This document shows, piece after piece, positions 1 to 6,861 of a stretch of 21,762 bases of DNA. The stretch is taken from contig JACMKH010000263.1 in the NCBI GenBank assembly GCA_014380205.1, forward strand, positions 1-21,762. The letters are read 5' to 3'. The first letter of the stretch is position 1, and every line of letters starts with the position of its first letter. Origin of the DNA: Sphingomonadaceae bacterium (GTDB lineage Bacteria > Pseudomonadota > Alphaproteobacteria > Sphingomonadales > Sphingomonadaceae). The position numbers and the translations under genes are program-made. The notes beneath the pieces are model-generated. The model did not search any database. It was given only the letters and a program-made list of their open reading frames with translations, and had not been told where the DNA came from.

Positions 1-168
1 GCCGCGCTGCGCGGCGTCGAGCGCGCGGTCGAGATCGGCGGCGGTCGCGAGCGGGAGGTCGGCGATCTTCTCGCCCGTCGCGGGGTTGACGACGGGGAAG
101 CTGTCGCGCCCTCCGCCCGCGACGCGCTCGCCGTCGATCAGCATGTGGAGGGATGGGTAGTCGGTCAT
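1..168 (-). CDS. NAD(P)-dependent aldehyde dehydrogenase, N-terminal fragment (cut by window edge)
   Basis: The 56 codons visible from ATG at 166-168 encode an N-terminus starting MTDYPSLHMLIDGERV, followed by a segment with VNPATGEKIADLPLAT. This is the usual first beta-hairpin of the aldehyde dehydrogenase superfamily: 'IDGEWV...NPATGE...', then an acidic patch and a helix of the NAD-binding domain. The catalytic Cys and Glu lie beyond the edge, so substrate class cannot be judged. The start is supported by a GGAG Shine-Dalgarno about 6 bases upstream. It lies downstream of the SnoaL-like gene on the same strand, separated by 193 bases of hairpin repeats, so co-transcription is possible but uncertain. 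The family oxidises aldehydes to acids, which fits the other dehydrogenases in the window. Confidence 0.8.
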   Translation of the reverse strand, partial: MTDYPSLHMLIDGERVAGGGRDSFPVVNPATGEKIADLPLATAADLDRALDAAQRG

Positions 169-361
169 ATTTGCTCCAGACCCCCTCTCCCCTTGCGAGA
201 GAGGTAGCGAGACTTGCGGCTCCGCCGCCTAGTCGCAGCTAGGAGAGGGGTGCGGCTGCGAGCAGCCGCGCGGGCTTTCAAGCCCGCTCACCCTCTTCCA
301 ACTTCGCCTAGGCCGCTTCGCGGCTAAGGCTTCGTATCCTTCCCCCGTCAAGGGGAAGGGG
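169..361. repeat. Intergenic block of nested hairpins (sphingomonad-type intergenic repeat mosaic)
   Basis: This stretch has no gene. It contains at least five inverted repeats: CCCCTCTCC (182-190) pairing with GGAGAGGGG (242-250); GCGGCTG/CAGCCGC (252-258 with 263-269, loop CGAG); CGGGCT/AGCCCG (271-276 with 281-286); GCCGC/GCGGC (312-316 with 320-324); and CCTTCCCC/GGGGAAGG (338-345 with 352-359). The density of stems and the 'CCCTCTCC...GGAGAGGGG' flavour resemble interspersed non-coding repeats common in sphingomonad genomes (from memory). The last stem lies just after the SnoaL-like stop codon and could act as a terminator, though it lacks a T tract. Confidence 0.6.
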
Positions 362-1111
362 CTAGCCCGTCACCGCCGCCTCGGTTTCACGCGCGCTCGC
401 ATTCTCGCGATCGATGTCGCCCTGCCACCGCTCGGGCCTGATCGGCTCACCGGTCACCGGGTGCGCGTTGTGGAAGGGCACGACCTTGTGCGTCGGCCAC
501 AGCCAGACGTCGCTCTTGAGTTCGTCGGGCCCGGTCGGATCCTCGGGCCAGGTCGTGTCGAGGAAGGGCACGTAATTGGGACGCGTGTGCGCCCAGCCCG
601 TCTCGAAATCGGCATGCCATTGGGGCACGTAGTTGAGGATGTGGATGCGCCAGACGCCGTCGATCTTCTTGTAGACATTCTCGTAGATGCCGCCCTCGAA
701 CCACTGGCGCGGCTCGCCGAAATCCTTGTGGCGGCCCGCGGTCATCGTGCAGCGGAAGCGGCCGAGCGCGGTGACGCCGTCGGCCTCGATGTCGACGACG
801 TCCTGATGCTGCGGGTGATCGAGCAGGAAGCCGTCGATCGGGCCATTGTTGCCGTGGGTGAAATTGGCCTGGAAGCGTTCGATGTAGAGCCGGGCCGCGC
901 CCGCCTTGCCCCGATAGATGCCGCCGAAGAAATGGACCTCGCAATCGTCGGTGAACAGGTCGACGGTCTCGTTGTAGAGGCATTTGTCGATCAGATAGCC
1001 GTAGAGGTGATGGAGCTTGCGCACCGCCTGCTCGTCCTCCTGGACGGTCAGGCGGCGCTCGGCCTCGGCCAGCCTGGCCTCGAGCGCGGCGATTCGATCG
1101 GTGTCGGACAT
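362..1111 (-). CDS. SnoaL-like / NTF2-superfamily protein, candidate lignin-dimer lyase relative
   Basis: A 249-residue protein. Residues about 5-35 form a charged, heptad-like helix (IAALEARLAEAERRLTVQED), followed by the typical SnoaL_4/NTF2 opening helix with LYGYLIDKCLYNETVDLFTDD. A curved sheet follows, with FRCTMTAGRHKDFGEPRQWFEGGIYENVY and WRIHILNYVPQWHADFE, and then a long aromatic-rich C-terminal tail. NTF2-fold enzymes include isomerases, dehydratases and the sphingomonad gamma-formaldehyde lyases such as LdpA, which act on diarylpropane lignin dimers. The long tail and the KCLYNE and WHADFE segments look like that branch, but this is from memory and function remains a hypothesis. 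The start has AGGAGAG upstream. It is divergent from the MFS gene, and its promoter region holds a GTTAT-N5-ATAAC operator candidate. Confidence 0.75.
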   Translation of the reverse strand: MSDTDRIAALEARLAEAERRLTVQEDEQAVRKLHHLYGYLIDKCLYNETVDLFTDDCEVHFFGGIYRGKAGAARLYIERFQANFTHGNNGPIDGFLLDHPQHQDVVDIEADGVTALGRFRCTMTAGRHKDFGEPRQWFEGGIYENVYKKIDGVWRIHILNYVPQWHADFETGWAHTRPNYVPFLDTTWPEDPTGPDELKSDVWLWPTHKVVPFHNAHPVTGEPIRPERWQGDIDRENASARETEAAVTG

Positions 1112-1161
1112 TTCTCTCTCCTGGCTCTCCCGTGCGCGAGTCGCGCCGCGCGTCGGGAATC

Positions 1162-1176
1162 GTTATAGCTCATAAC
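1162..1176. promoter_or_regulatory. Operator candidate, GTTAT-N5-ATAAC
   Basis: GTTATAGCTCATAAC is an inverted repeat with perfect 5-base arms and a 5-base spacer. The same arms and spacing recur at 13271-13285, just upstream of the aldehyde dehydrogenase gene. Two occurrences, both in promoter positions and neither inside a gene, argue for a shared transcription factor site. The shape would suit a small homodimeric repressor such as a MarR-type protein, but the factor is not encoded here and its family is a guess. Confidence 0.5.
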
Positions 1177-1200
1177 TTATTGCTCGCGAAAGTCGAGATT

Positions 1201-1216
1201 GTATGCAACACATATG
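1201..1216. promoter_or_regulatory. Operator candidate, GTATG-N5-CATAT (GntR-like)
   Basis: GTATGCAACACATAT closely matches GTATGCAATACATAC at 19778-19792, upstream of the Rieske oxygenase. Arms are GTATG and CATAY, separated by 5 bases. Operators with a TTGTAT...ATACAA flavour are known for GntR/FCD-family regulators of catabolic genes, which is the basis for the tentative label. The site lies 46 bases before the preferred transporter start. Confidence 0.5.
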
Positions 1217-1261
1217 ATTCGGAGACGCGACCCTCAGCAGCGGGCGCGAGGAGGATGCGCG

Positions 1262-2626
1262 TTGGCGACCATGGCCGATCCCGGCGTTGCGATCACGGAG
1301 GCGGCCACGAAGCCGTGGCCGAGCCCGCGTGTCGCCTGGTATGCGGTGTTCGTCTTCTCGCTGTCGCTGCTGATCAACTTCCTCGATCGCGGCATCGTCG
1401 GGCTGCTCGTCGAGCCGATCAAGACCGATCTTGAGCTCAGCGACACCCAGATGGGCTTCATCCTCGGTTTCGCCTTCGTCACCTTCTACGCCGTGCTCGG
1501 CCTGCCGATCGCGCGGCTGATCGATGTCGGTACGCGGCGGACGATCTTCGGAATCGGGCTCGGCCTGTGGTCGCTGATGACCGCCGCGTGCGGCCTCGCG
1601 GGAAATTTCTGGCAGCTGTTCGCCGCGCGGATCGGCGTCGGCGTCGGCGAGGCGTGCACCGGCCCGGCGACCTTCTCGATGCTCGCGGACCTGTTCCCGC
1701 GCGAGAAGCTGCCGCGCGCGCTCGCGGTGCTCAATTTCGGCTTCACTACGGGCAACGGCCTCGCGCTGATCATCGGCGGGACGGTGATCGCGCTGCTCGC
1801 CTCGACCCCGACGGTCCACGTCCCGCTGCTCGGCGAGCTGAGGAGCTGGCAGGCGACCCTGGTCATCGTCGGCCTCCCCGGCCTCTTCGTCGCCGCGCTC
1901 GCCTTCACGCTGCCCGAGCCGATCCGCCGCGGCACGGGGCGGATCGCGGGGCAGGGCGAGGTGCCCTCCGTGCGCGAGGTCGCCGCCTATGTCTCGACCT
2001 ATCGCGCCTGCTACGGCCTCATGATCACCGCGATCGCGCTCAAGACCGTGCTCTCGTTCGGCCAGGCGGCGTGGACCCCGGTGTTCTACATTCGCGTGTT
2101 CGACTGGACCCCGGTCCAGTTCGGGCTGATCCAGGGCAGCATTATCCTCGTCGCCGGTCCGCTCGGGGCGGTGTTCGGAGGCTGGCTCGCCGAGAAGCTC
2201 GCGCGGCGCGGGCATGACGACGCCAACATGCGCGTGGTATTCTATTCGTCCTTCTTCGTCGTGCCGCTATCGGTGCTGTTCCCGCTGATGCCGAGCGCGC
2301 CGCTCGCGATCGTCGTCGGCGCGGTCAATTATTTCTGCGCGTCATGGGTGCTCGGGCCCCAGAACGCGGCGATGCAGGTGATCACGCCCAACCGGATGCG
2401 CGGCCAGCTCACCGCGCTGTTCCTGTTCGCGTTCAACATCATCGGCTTCGGGCTCGGCCCGTTGATGATCCCGCTGTTCACCGACTATGTGTTCGGCGAC
2501 GAGATGATGATCGGCTGGTCGCTCGCGAGCGTCGGCGCGATCCTCGGGCCGATCGCGATGTTCGTGATCTGGCTGAGCCTGAAGCCCTATGGCGAGCGGC
2601 TCGCCGCCGCGCGCGAATGGGATTGA
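1262..2626 (+). CDS. MFS transporter (spinster-like / aromatic acid-type importer)
   Basis: A polytopic membrane protein of about 454 residues with roughly twelve hydrophobic segments. The first helix ends in NFLDRG, and EPIKTDLELSDTQMGFILGF precedes the second. The loop GLPIARLIDVGTRR matches MFS motif A (GxxxDxxxRR). This wording is typical of the large MFS group found beside catabolic genes in sphingomonads, so uptake of the pathway substrate is the likely role. Start choice: AGGAGG at 1249-1254 sits 7 bases before TTG 1262 but 16 before ATG 1271, so TTG is preferred; 1271 would shorten the protein by 3 residues. The frame is open further upstream through the operator candidate, but that part is not credible coding. 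It leads a plus-strand run; the next gene starts 10 bases after its stop. Confidence 0.85.
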   Translation: MATMADPGVAITEAATKPWPSPRVAWYAVFVFSLSLLINFLDRGIVGLLVEPIKTDLELSDTQMGFILGFAFVTFYAVLGLPIARLIDVGTRRTIFGIGLGLWSLMTAACGLAGNFWQLFAARIGVGVGEACTGPATFSMLADLFPREKLPRALAVLNFGFTTGNGLALIIGGTVIALLASTPTVHVPLLGELRSWQATLVIVGLPGLFVAALAFTLPEPIRRGTGRIAGQGEVPSVREVAAYVSTYRACYGLMITAIALKTVLSFGQAAWTPVFYIRVFDWTPVQFGLIQGSIILVAGPLGAVFGGWLAEKLARRGHDDANMRVVFYSSFFVVPLSVLFPLMPSAPLAIVVGAVNYFCASWVLGPQNAAMQVITPNRMRGQLTALFLFAFNIIGFGLGPLMIPLFTDYVFGDEMMIGWSLASVGAILGPIAMFVIWLSLKPYGERLAAAREWD

Positions 2627-2636
2627 GAAAGGAGAA

Positions 2637-3545
2637 ATGGTGCAAAATCTCGAAGGGAAGACCGCGTTCGTCACAGGCGGCGCATCGGGGATCGGGCTGG
2701 GCATCGCCAAGGCGCTCCACGGCGCGGGGATGAAGGTCGTGATCGCCGACATCCGCGACGACCATCTCGCGGAGGGCGCGGCCGAGATCGGCGACCCCGA
2801 CCGCGTGCTGCCGCTCAAGCTCGACATCACCGACCGCGAGGCTTACGCGCGCGCCGCCGACGAGACCGAGGCGCGCTTCGGAAAGATCCACATCCTCGTC
2901 AACAACGCCGGCGTCGCGGTGGTCGGGCCGACCGAGCTCGCGAGCTACGCCGACTGGGACTGGGTGATGGGGGTCAACCTCGGCGGCACGATCAACGGCA
3001 TCGTCACGATGCTGCCGCGCATCCTCGCGCACGGCGAGGGCGGCCATATCGTCAACACCGCCTCGATGTCCGGCCTGATGCCGCATCCCGGCGCGACGAT
3101 CTACGGCACGGGCAAGGGCGCCGCCGTCCACATGATGGAGTGCATGCGCGGCGAGCTCGAGGGGCGGGGCGTGATCTGCTCGGCCTTCTGCCCCGGCGCG
3201 GTCCAGTCGAACATCGCCAAGGCGGGCGAGACGCGGCCCGCCGAGCTCGGCGAGACCGGCTATGCCGAGGCCGACAAGCGCCGCCAGGCGGGCGGCGACC
3301 TCTCGCACCTCTACCAGACCAAGGAGGAGGTCGGCGAGCGCGTGTTGCGCGGCATCCTCGACGACGAGCTGTACATCATGACCCACAGCGAGTTCCGCCA
3401 AGGAATCGAGGACCGCACCGAGGCGATGCGCGCGGCGGTGCCCGACCTGCCCGAGAACCCCGAATATAAGGCGACCTTCGGGGTGCTGTTCCGCAACCAG
3501 ATCCACGCCGACGAGGTTGAGCGGCAGAGGAGACTCCATCAATGA
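2637..3545 (+). CDS. Short-chain dehydrogenase, LigD/LigN-like C-alpha-dehydrogenase family
   Basis: A classical SDR of 302 residues. It has the NAD(P) loop TGGASGIG (13-20), NNAG (89-92), and a Ser143-Tyr156-Lys160 triad (YGTGK). Its length and its C-terminal third resemble, from memory, the sphingomonad C-alpha-dehydrogenases LigD/LigL/LigN/LigO, which oxidise the benzylic alcohol of beta-aryl ether lignin dimers to a ketone. Shared features are DWDWVMGVNLGGTING, the QSNIAKA...RPAELG...GYAE stretch, and DDELYIMTHSEFRQGIE. An acidic residue (D38) after the second strand hints at NAD+ rather than NADP+. GGAG stands 5 bases before ATG. The stop overlaps the next SDR by four bases (ATGA). The exact substrate is not provable here. 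Confidence 0.85.
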   Translation: MVQNLEGKTAFVTGGASGIGLGIAKALHGAGMKVVIADIRDDHLAEGAAEIGDPDRVLPLKLDITDREAYARAADETEARFGKIHILVNNAGVAVVGPTELASYADWDWVMGVNLGGTINGIVTMLPRILAHGEGGHIVNTASMSGLMPHPGATIYGTGKGAAVHMMECMRGELEGRGVICSAFCPGAVQSNIAKAGETRPAELGETGYAEADKRRQAGGDLSHLYQTKEEVGERVLRGILDDELYIMTHSEFRQGIEDRTEAMRAAVPDLPENPEYKATFGVLFRNQIHADEVERQRRLHQ

Positions 3546-4444
3546 AAGATCTTGCCGGCCGCACGGCCTTCGTCACCGGGGGCGCCAACGGGATCGGGCT
3601 CGGGCTCGCGCGCGCTCTGCTCGCCGAGGGGTGCAAGGTGGCCATCGCCGACATCCGCCAGGATTCGATCGACGAGGCGCTCAAGGTCCTCGACAATCAG
3701 CAGGCGATCGGGATCAGGCTCGACGTCGCCTCGCGCGACGCCTTCGCCGCCGCCGCCGACGAGGCCGAGGATCGGCTCGGACCGGTCTCGCTGCTGTTCA
3801 ACAACGCGGGGATCAACCTTTTCCAGACGATCGACGAAAGCTCCTACGACGACTGGGACTGGGTGCTCGGGGTCAACCTCCACGGCGTGATCAACGGAAT
3901 CCAGACCTTCGTGCCGCGGATGAAAGAGCGCGGGGAGGGCGGCCATATCGTCAACACCGCCTCGATGGCCGCGTTCCTCTGCGGCCCCTTGCCCGGCATC
4001 TACAACACGACCAAATTCGCGGTGCGCGGAATGTCCGAGAGCCTGCGCTACAGCCTCGCGCCGCAGGGCATCGGCGTCAGCCTGCTCTGCCCGGGGCTGG
4101 TCAAGAGCTACATTTACGCGAGCGACGACATCCGCCCCGAAGCGCTCAAGGGCGAGATGAAGCCGGTCAACACCGAATTCGTTGAGCAGCTCGGCGGCGT
4201 CCACCAGTTCGGCATGGAGCCCGACGTGATCGCGGCGCGCGTGATAGAGGCGGTCAAGGCCAACCGCTTCTACATCTTCTCGCACCCCGAGTTCAAAGAC
4301 GAGCTTAAAGGCGTGTTCGACGAGATCATCGAGGCGTTCCGCGATTACCCCAAGGATCCGGGCTACGACCAGCGCACCGGCTTCGAGGCGGGGCGCCGCG
4401 AGAGCTACGCCAAGGCGAGGGCGGAGGCGCGCGGCGAAGGCTGA
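3542..4444 (+). CDS. Short-chain dehydrogenase, second LigD-like paralogue
   Basis: A 300-residue SDR, clearly a paralogue of the gene before it: both share TAFVTGGA-GIGLG, DWDWV-GVNL-G-INGI and GEGGHIVNTASM. It carries TGGANGIG (12-19), NNAG (87-90), Ser141, and Tyr154-Lys158 (YNTTK). The segment HQFGMEPDVIAARVIEAV followed by FYIFSHPEFKDEL closely resembles the C-terminus of LigD as remembered (HQHGLEP..., YIIPYPEVREGLE). A pair of such enzymes often handles opposite stereoisomers of one benzylic alcohol in lignin-dimer pathways, so enantiomer-specific roles are plausible. It starts by ATGA overlap with the upstream gene, and its stop overlaps the next start by one base (TGATG). Confidence 0.85.
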   Translation: MKDLAGRTAFVTGGANGIGLGLARALLAEGCKVAIADIRQDSIDEALKVLDNQQAIGIRLDVASRDAFAAAADEAEDRLGPVSLLFNNAGINLFQTIDESSYDDWDWVLGVNLHGVINGIQTFVPRMKERGEGGHIVNTASMAAFLCGPLPGIYNTTKFAVRGMSESLRYSLAPQGIGVSLLCPGLVKSYIYASDDIRPEALKGEMKPVNTEFVEQLGGVHQFGMEPDVIAARVIEAVKANRFYIFSHPEFKDELKGVFDEIIEAFRDYPKDPGYDQRTGFEAGRRESYAKARAEARGEG

Positions 4445-4854
4445 TGGTTCGCGTCGACGCCCTCGATCACGTCAACATCGTCGCGCGCGATCTCGGCGAG
4501 ACGGTCGGCTTCTACGCGGACCTGCTCGATCTCGAGCCGCGCGACCCGCCGCCGCCGCTCGACCCGGCGCGCGTGCAATGGATGCACGACGGCGAGGGCC
4601 GCGCAATCTTCCACCTCTCGACCCCCGGATCGCTGCTTGACGAGGCGCCGATCGAAGATATTCCCAGGCACAGCGGCGCGGTTCACCATGTCGCGCTCGC
4701 TTGTTCGGGGCACGACGCGATGGTCGCGCGGCTCGCCGGGCGCGGGCTCGATCACCGGCTCAACCATGTCGAGGCGATCGATCTCAAGCAGATTTTCGTC
4801 CGCGATCCCAACGGCGTGCTGCTCGAGCTCAATTATTTTGCCGGACACCATTGA
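4444..4854 (+). CDS. VOC-superfamily (glyoxalase/extradiol dioxygenase-fold) protein
   Basis: A 136-residue single-unit vicinal oxygen chelate protein with two beta-alpha-beta-beta-beta modules. The probable metal ligands are visible at the usual places: His9 (LDHVNI), His81 or His82 (VHHVAL) and Glu128 (LLELNY). VDLGETVGFYADLLDL-like wording and DPNGVLLEL are family hallmarks. Members include glyoxalase I, methylmalonyl-CoA epimerase, one-domain dioxygenases and thiol-modifying enzymes, and nothing here selects between them. In this context, between LigD-like SDRs and ring-ketone dioxygenases, a glutathione-conjugate or ring-related step is possible. TGATG coupling links it to the preceding gene. 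Confidence 0.75.
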   Translation: MVRVDALDHVNIVARDLGETVGFYADLLDLEPRDPPPPLDPARVQWMHDGEGRAIFHLSTPGSLLDEAPIEDIPRHSGAVHHVALACSGHDAMVARLAGRGLDHRLNHVEAIDLKQIFVRDPNGVLLELNYFAGHH

Positions 4855-4864
4855 GGAGGCTGAA

Positions 4865-5452
4865 ATGACCGAAGCAATCATGACCGAAGCGGTCGAAGCG
4901 CAGGCCAGGGCGCCGCGCGCGCCGATGACCGCGCCGCCATCGCAGGCGTTCAAGATCGTCGACGTGCCCTTCGCGCACAAGGAGATCGTCGAGCGGCTGA
5001 GCCCCGGCGGCCGCTACATCGACGTCCAGAGCGACGACGACAGCCCCTGGGTGCCGTTCGGCGACAAGGCGGCGATCAAGCATCTCGCCTTCGACGTGCG
5101 CCAGGGCCTCTTCTCCAACATCCTCTGGATCAAGGAGCCGGGCGTGATCGGCACGCACCTTCACCGCGGCACGGTGATGATGGTCTGCCTGGAAGGCAGC
5201 GTGCGCTATCTCGAATACGACTGGGTCGCGACGCCCGGAGGGCTGATCCTCGAGGTTCCGGGCGAGAGCCACACGCTCGTCACCGAGCATCCGACGGGCG
5301 TCAAGCTGTTCGGCTGGATGCAGGGCCCCATCGAATTTTTCGATGAGAACGGCGAGTTCGTCGACACGACCGACGTCTGGTGGTTCATCAACCACTATGA
5401 GTCGCATTGCCGCGAGCACGGCATCCCGCTCAATCCCAAGCTGTATCTGTAG
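4865..5452 (+). CDS. Cupin dioxygenase of the 2,4'-dihydroxyacetophenone dioxygenase (DAD) family, copy 1
   Basis: A 195-residue protein from ATG 4865, preceded by a strong GAGGAGG 5 bases upstream. The core holds PWVPFGDKAAIKHLAFDVRQ, then a cupin HxH (GTHLHRG, His98 and His100) and the second cupin His136 (GESHTLV). The 38-residue distance from the first to the third His equals that remembered for the characterised DAD enzyme (His76, His78, His114). DAD is a mononuclear iron enzyme that cleaves the bond between carbonyl and hydroxymethyl of an aryl hydroxymethyl ketone, giving an aromatic acid and formate. The first 25 residues are a low-complexity extension absent from copy 2. It is followed 12 bases later by a paralogue. 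Confidence 0.8.
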   Translation: MTEAIMTEAVEAQARAPRAPMTAPPSQAFKIVDVPFAHKEIVERLSPGGRYIDVQSDDDSPWVPFGDKAAIKHLAFDVRQGLFSNILWIKEPGVIGTHLHRGTVMMVCLEGSVRYLEYDWVATPGGLILEVPGESHTLVTEHPTGVKLFGWMQGPIEFFDENGEFVDTTDVWWFINHYESHCREHGIPLNPKLYL

Positions 5453-5464
5453 AGGAGATTCGCC

Positions 5465-6013
5465 ATGGCCAGCGCCGCCGACACCGGCCTCAAGGCTCCG
5501 CCTTCGGGCGCGTACAAGATCGTCGCGGTCCCCGAGATCCACCGCCCGATGCTCGACAAATATTGCCGCGAGGGCACCTATATCGGCGCCTCGGAGGAGG
5601 AGAGCCCTTGGGTGCCGTTCGGCGACAACGCCGCGATCCGCCATCTCGCCTTCGACGTCCGCCAGAACGTCTATTGCAACATCCTGTGGATTAAGTCGCC
5701 GGGCGTGATCGGGACGCACAAGCACCGCGGCATGGTCTGGGCGATCGGGCTCGAGGGGAGCTTCCGCTATCTCGAATACGACTGGGTGTGCGGGCCGGGA
5801 GAGTTCATCACCGAGTTCCCCGGCCACGCGCACACGCTCGTCACCGACGATCCCGGCGGGATGAAAGCGCTGTTCTGGATGCAGGGCGCCAACGAATTCT
5901 ACGACGAGGACGGCAATTTCGTCGAGACGCTCGATGTCTGGTGGTTCATGAACCACTACGAGACCTACTGCGGCGAGCACGGGCTGCCGATCAACAAGCA
6001 GCTGTATATCTGA
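5465..6013 (+). CDS. Cupin dioxygenase of the DAD family, copy 2
   Basis: A 182-residue paralogue of the preceding gene. Conserved blocks are SPWVPFGD, LAFDVRQ, NILWIK-PGVIGTH-HRG, RYLEYDWV and DVWWF-NHYE. Iron ligands map to His85, His87 and His123, again with 38-residue spacing. It differs from copy 1 at the pocket-lining strand after HxH (MVWAIGLEGSF against TVMMVCLEGSV) and in the second cupin motif (FPGHAHTL against VPGESHTL), so the two may prefer different substrates or form a heteromer. GAGGAG precedes the ATG. Its stop codon is followed directly by the ATG of the next SDR with no spacer, so the three genes are almost surely co-transcribed. Confidence 0.8.
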   Translation: MASAADTGLKAPPSGAYKIVAVPEIHRPMLDKYCREGTYIGASEEESPWVPFGDNAAIRHLAFDVRQNVYCNILWIKSPGVIGTHKHRGMVWAIGLEGSFRYLEYDWVCGPGEFITEFPGHAHTLVTDDPGGMKALFWMQGANEFYDEDGNFVETLDVWWFMNHYETYCGEHGLPINKQLYI

Positions 6014-6859
6014 ATGCGCACCCTCGACCAGTTCGACATCGCCGGCCGCTCCGCCCTCGTCACCGGTGCCGCCTCGGGAATCGGGCTCGCCTATGCCGAG
6101 GCCATGGCCGAGGCTGGCGCGAGGGTCACGCTGACCGACATCGACGGCGAGGGCGCCGAGCGCGAGGCCGAGCGGCTGCGCGGCGAAGGCCTCGAAGCGC
6201 GCGCGCAGCGGGTCGACGTCGCGGTCCACGGCGATCTCATCCGCGCCTTCGACGATCATGTCGCGGCCTGGGGCGGCTGCGACATCGCCTTCGCCAACGC
6301 CGGCTTCGACGCGGGCAACGGCTTCTGGACGCCCGAGGGGACGCGCAATCCCGAGGGGCAGATCGACGTCTACGACGTCGAGCGCTGGCGGCGCTCGATC
6401 GAGGTCAACCTTACTGGCGTCTTCCACACGATCCGCGAGGCCGCGCGCGTGATGAAGCTCAACGAGGCGCGCACCGGGCGGCGGGGCGGATCGATCGTCG
6501 CGACCTCGTCCAACGCCGCGATCGTCAACGAGGCGATCGTCGGCATTCCGTATATGCCCGCCAAGGCCGGCGTGCGGCATCTCGTCCGCCATGCCGCGCT
6601 CGAGCTCGCCGCCTATGGCATCCGTGTCAACGCGATCGCGCCCGGCCCCTTCGTCACCAACATCGGCGGCGGCTGGCTCAAGAAGGATCCGGCGGCGCGC
6701 GAGGCGTGGGACGCGCTCGTGCCGGTCGGCAGGGTCGCCGAAACGTACCAGATCAAGCCGCTGGCGCTGCTGCTCGCCTCGGATGCGGGGAGCTATATGA
6801 CCGGCAGCCACGTCATGATCGACGGCGGCATGGCGCTTGGCTCGGCGAAGGCGGCGTGA
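6014..6859 (+). CDS. Short-chain dehydrogenase with extended substrate loop
   Basis: A 281-residue SDR. It has TGAASGIG (17-24), ANAG (94-97) in place of NNAG, catalytic Ser at 165/166 (ATSSNAA), Tyr180-Lys184 (YMPAK) and the C-terminal GSHVMIDGGM typical of tetrameric classical SDRs. D42 after the second strand suggests NAD+. Unlike the two LigD-like SDRs it has a loop around 103-122 (FWTPEGTRNPEGQIDVY) and no long C-terminal tail. It belongs to a different SDR subgroup and probably acts on another alcohol or ketone in the route. It starts immediately after the upstream stop codon. The next gene begins 2 bases after its stop, or overlaps it if GTG 6856 is used. Confidence 0.85.
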   Translation: MRTLDQFDIAGRSALVTGAASGIGLAYAEAMAEAGARVTLTDIDGEGAEREAERLRGEGLEARAQRVDVAVHGDLIRAFDDHVAAWGGCDIAFANAGFDAGNGFWTPEGTRNPEGQIDVYDVERWRRSIEVNLTGVFHTIREAARVMKLNEARTGRRGGSIVATSSNAAIVNEAIVGIPYMPAKAGVRHLVRHAALELAAYGIRVNAIAPGPFVTNIGGGWLKKDPAAREAWDALVPVGRVAETYQIKPLALLLASDAGSYMTGSHVMIDGGMALGSAKAA

Positions 6860-6861
6860 CG

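Larger units (their letters stand above)
1112..1261. promoter_or_regulatory. Divergent promoter region between SnoaL-like gene and MFS operon
   Basis: About 150 bases separate the ATG of the minus-strand SnoaL-like gene from the start of the plus-strand transporter. The region is markedly more AT-rich than its surroundings around 1160-1220 and carries two distinct inverted repeats, listed separately. No confident -35/-10 pair could be chosen by eye. The position makes it the likely control point for both the leftward gene and the long rightward catabolic run. Confidence 0.6.

Noticed and set aside
1199..1261. Extension of the MFS reading frame upstream to TTG 1199 or ATG 1214
   Set aside because: It would place coding sequence over the AT-rich operator candidate, without a ribosome site. 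AGGAGG at 1249-1254 fits TTG 1262.
2589..2636. Upstream start for the first LigD-like SDR inside the transporter gene
   Set aside because: The family N-terminus and GGAG spacing support ATG 2637; the earlier start would overlap the transporter by 38 bases.
4829..6811. Long minus-strand open frames opposite the catabolic operon (about 660 and 579 codons, the second at 6793-8532)
   Set aside because: High-GC antisense frames rich in Arg, Ala and Asp with no recognisable domain. The plus strand carries clear enzymes with motifs.
5788..6861. Long frame fused in front of the zinc alcohol dehydrogenase
   Set aside because: It is an Arg-rich shadow of the cupin and SDR genes in another frame. The real protein starts at 6862.
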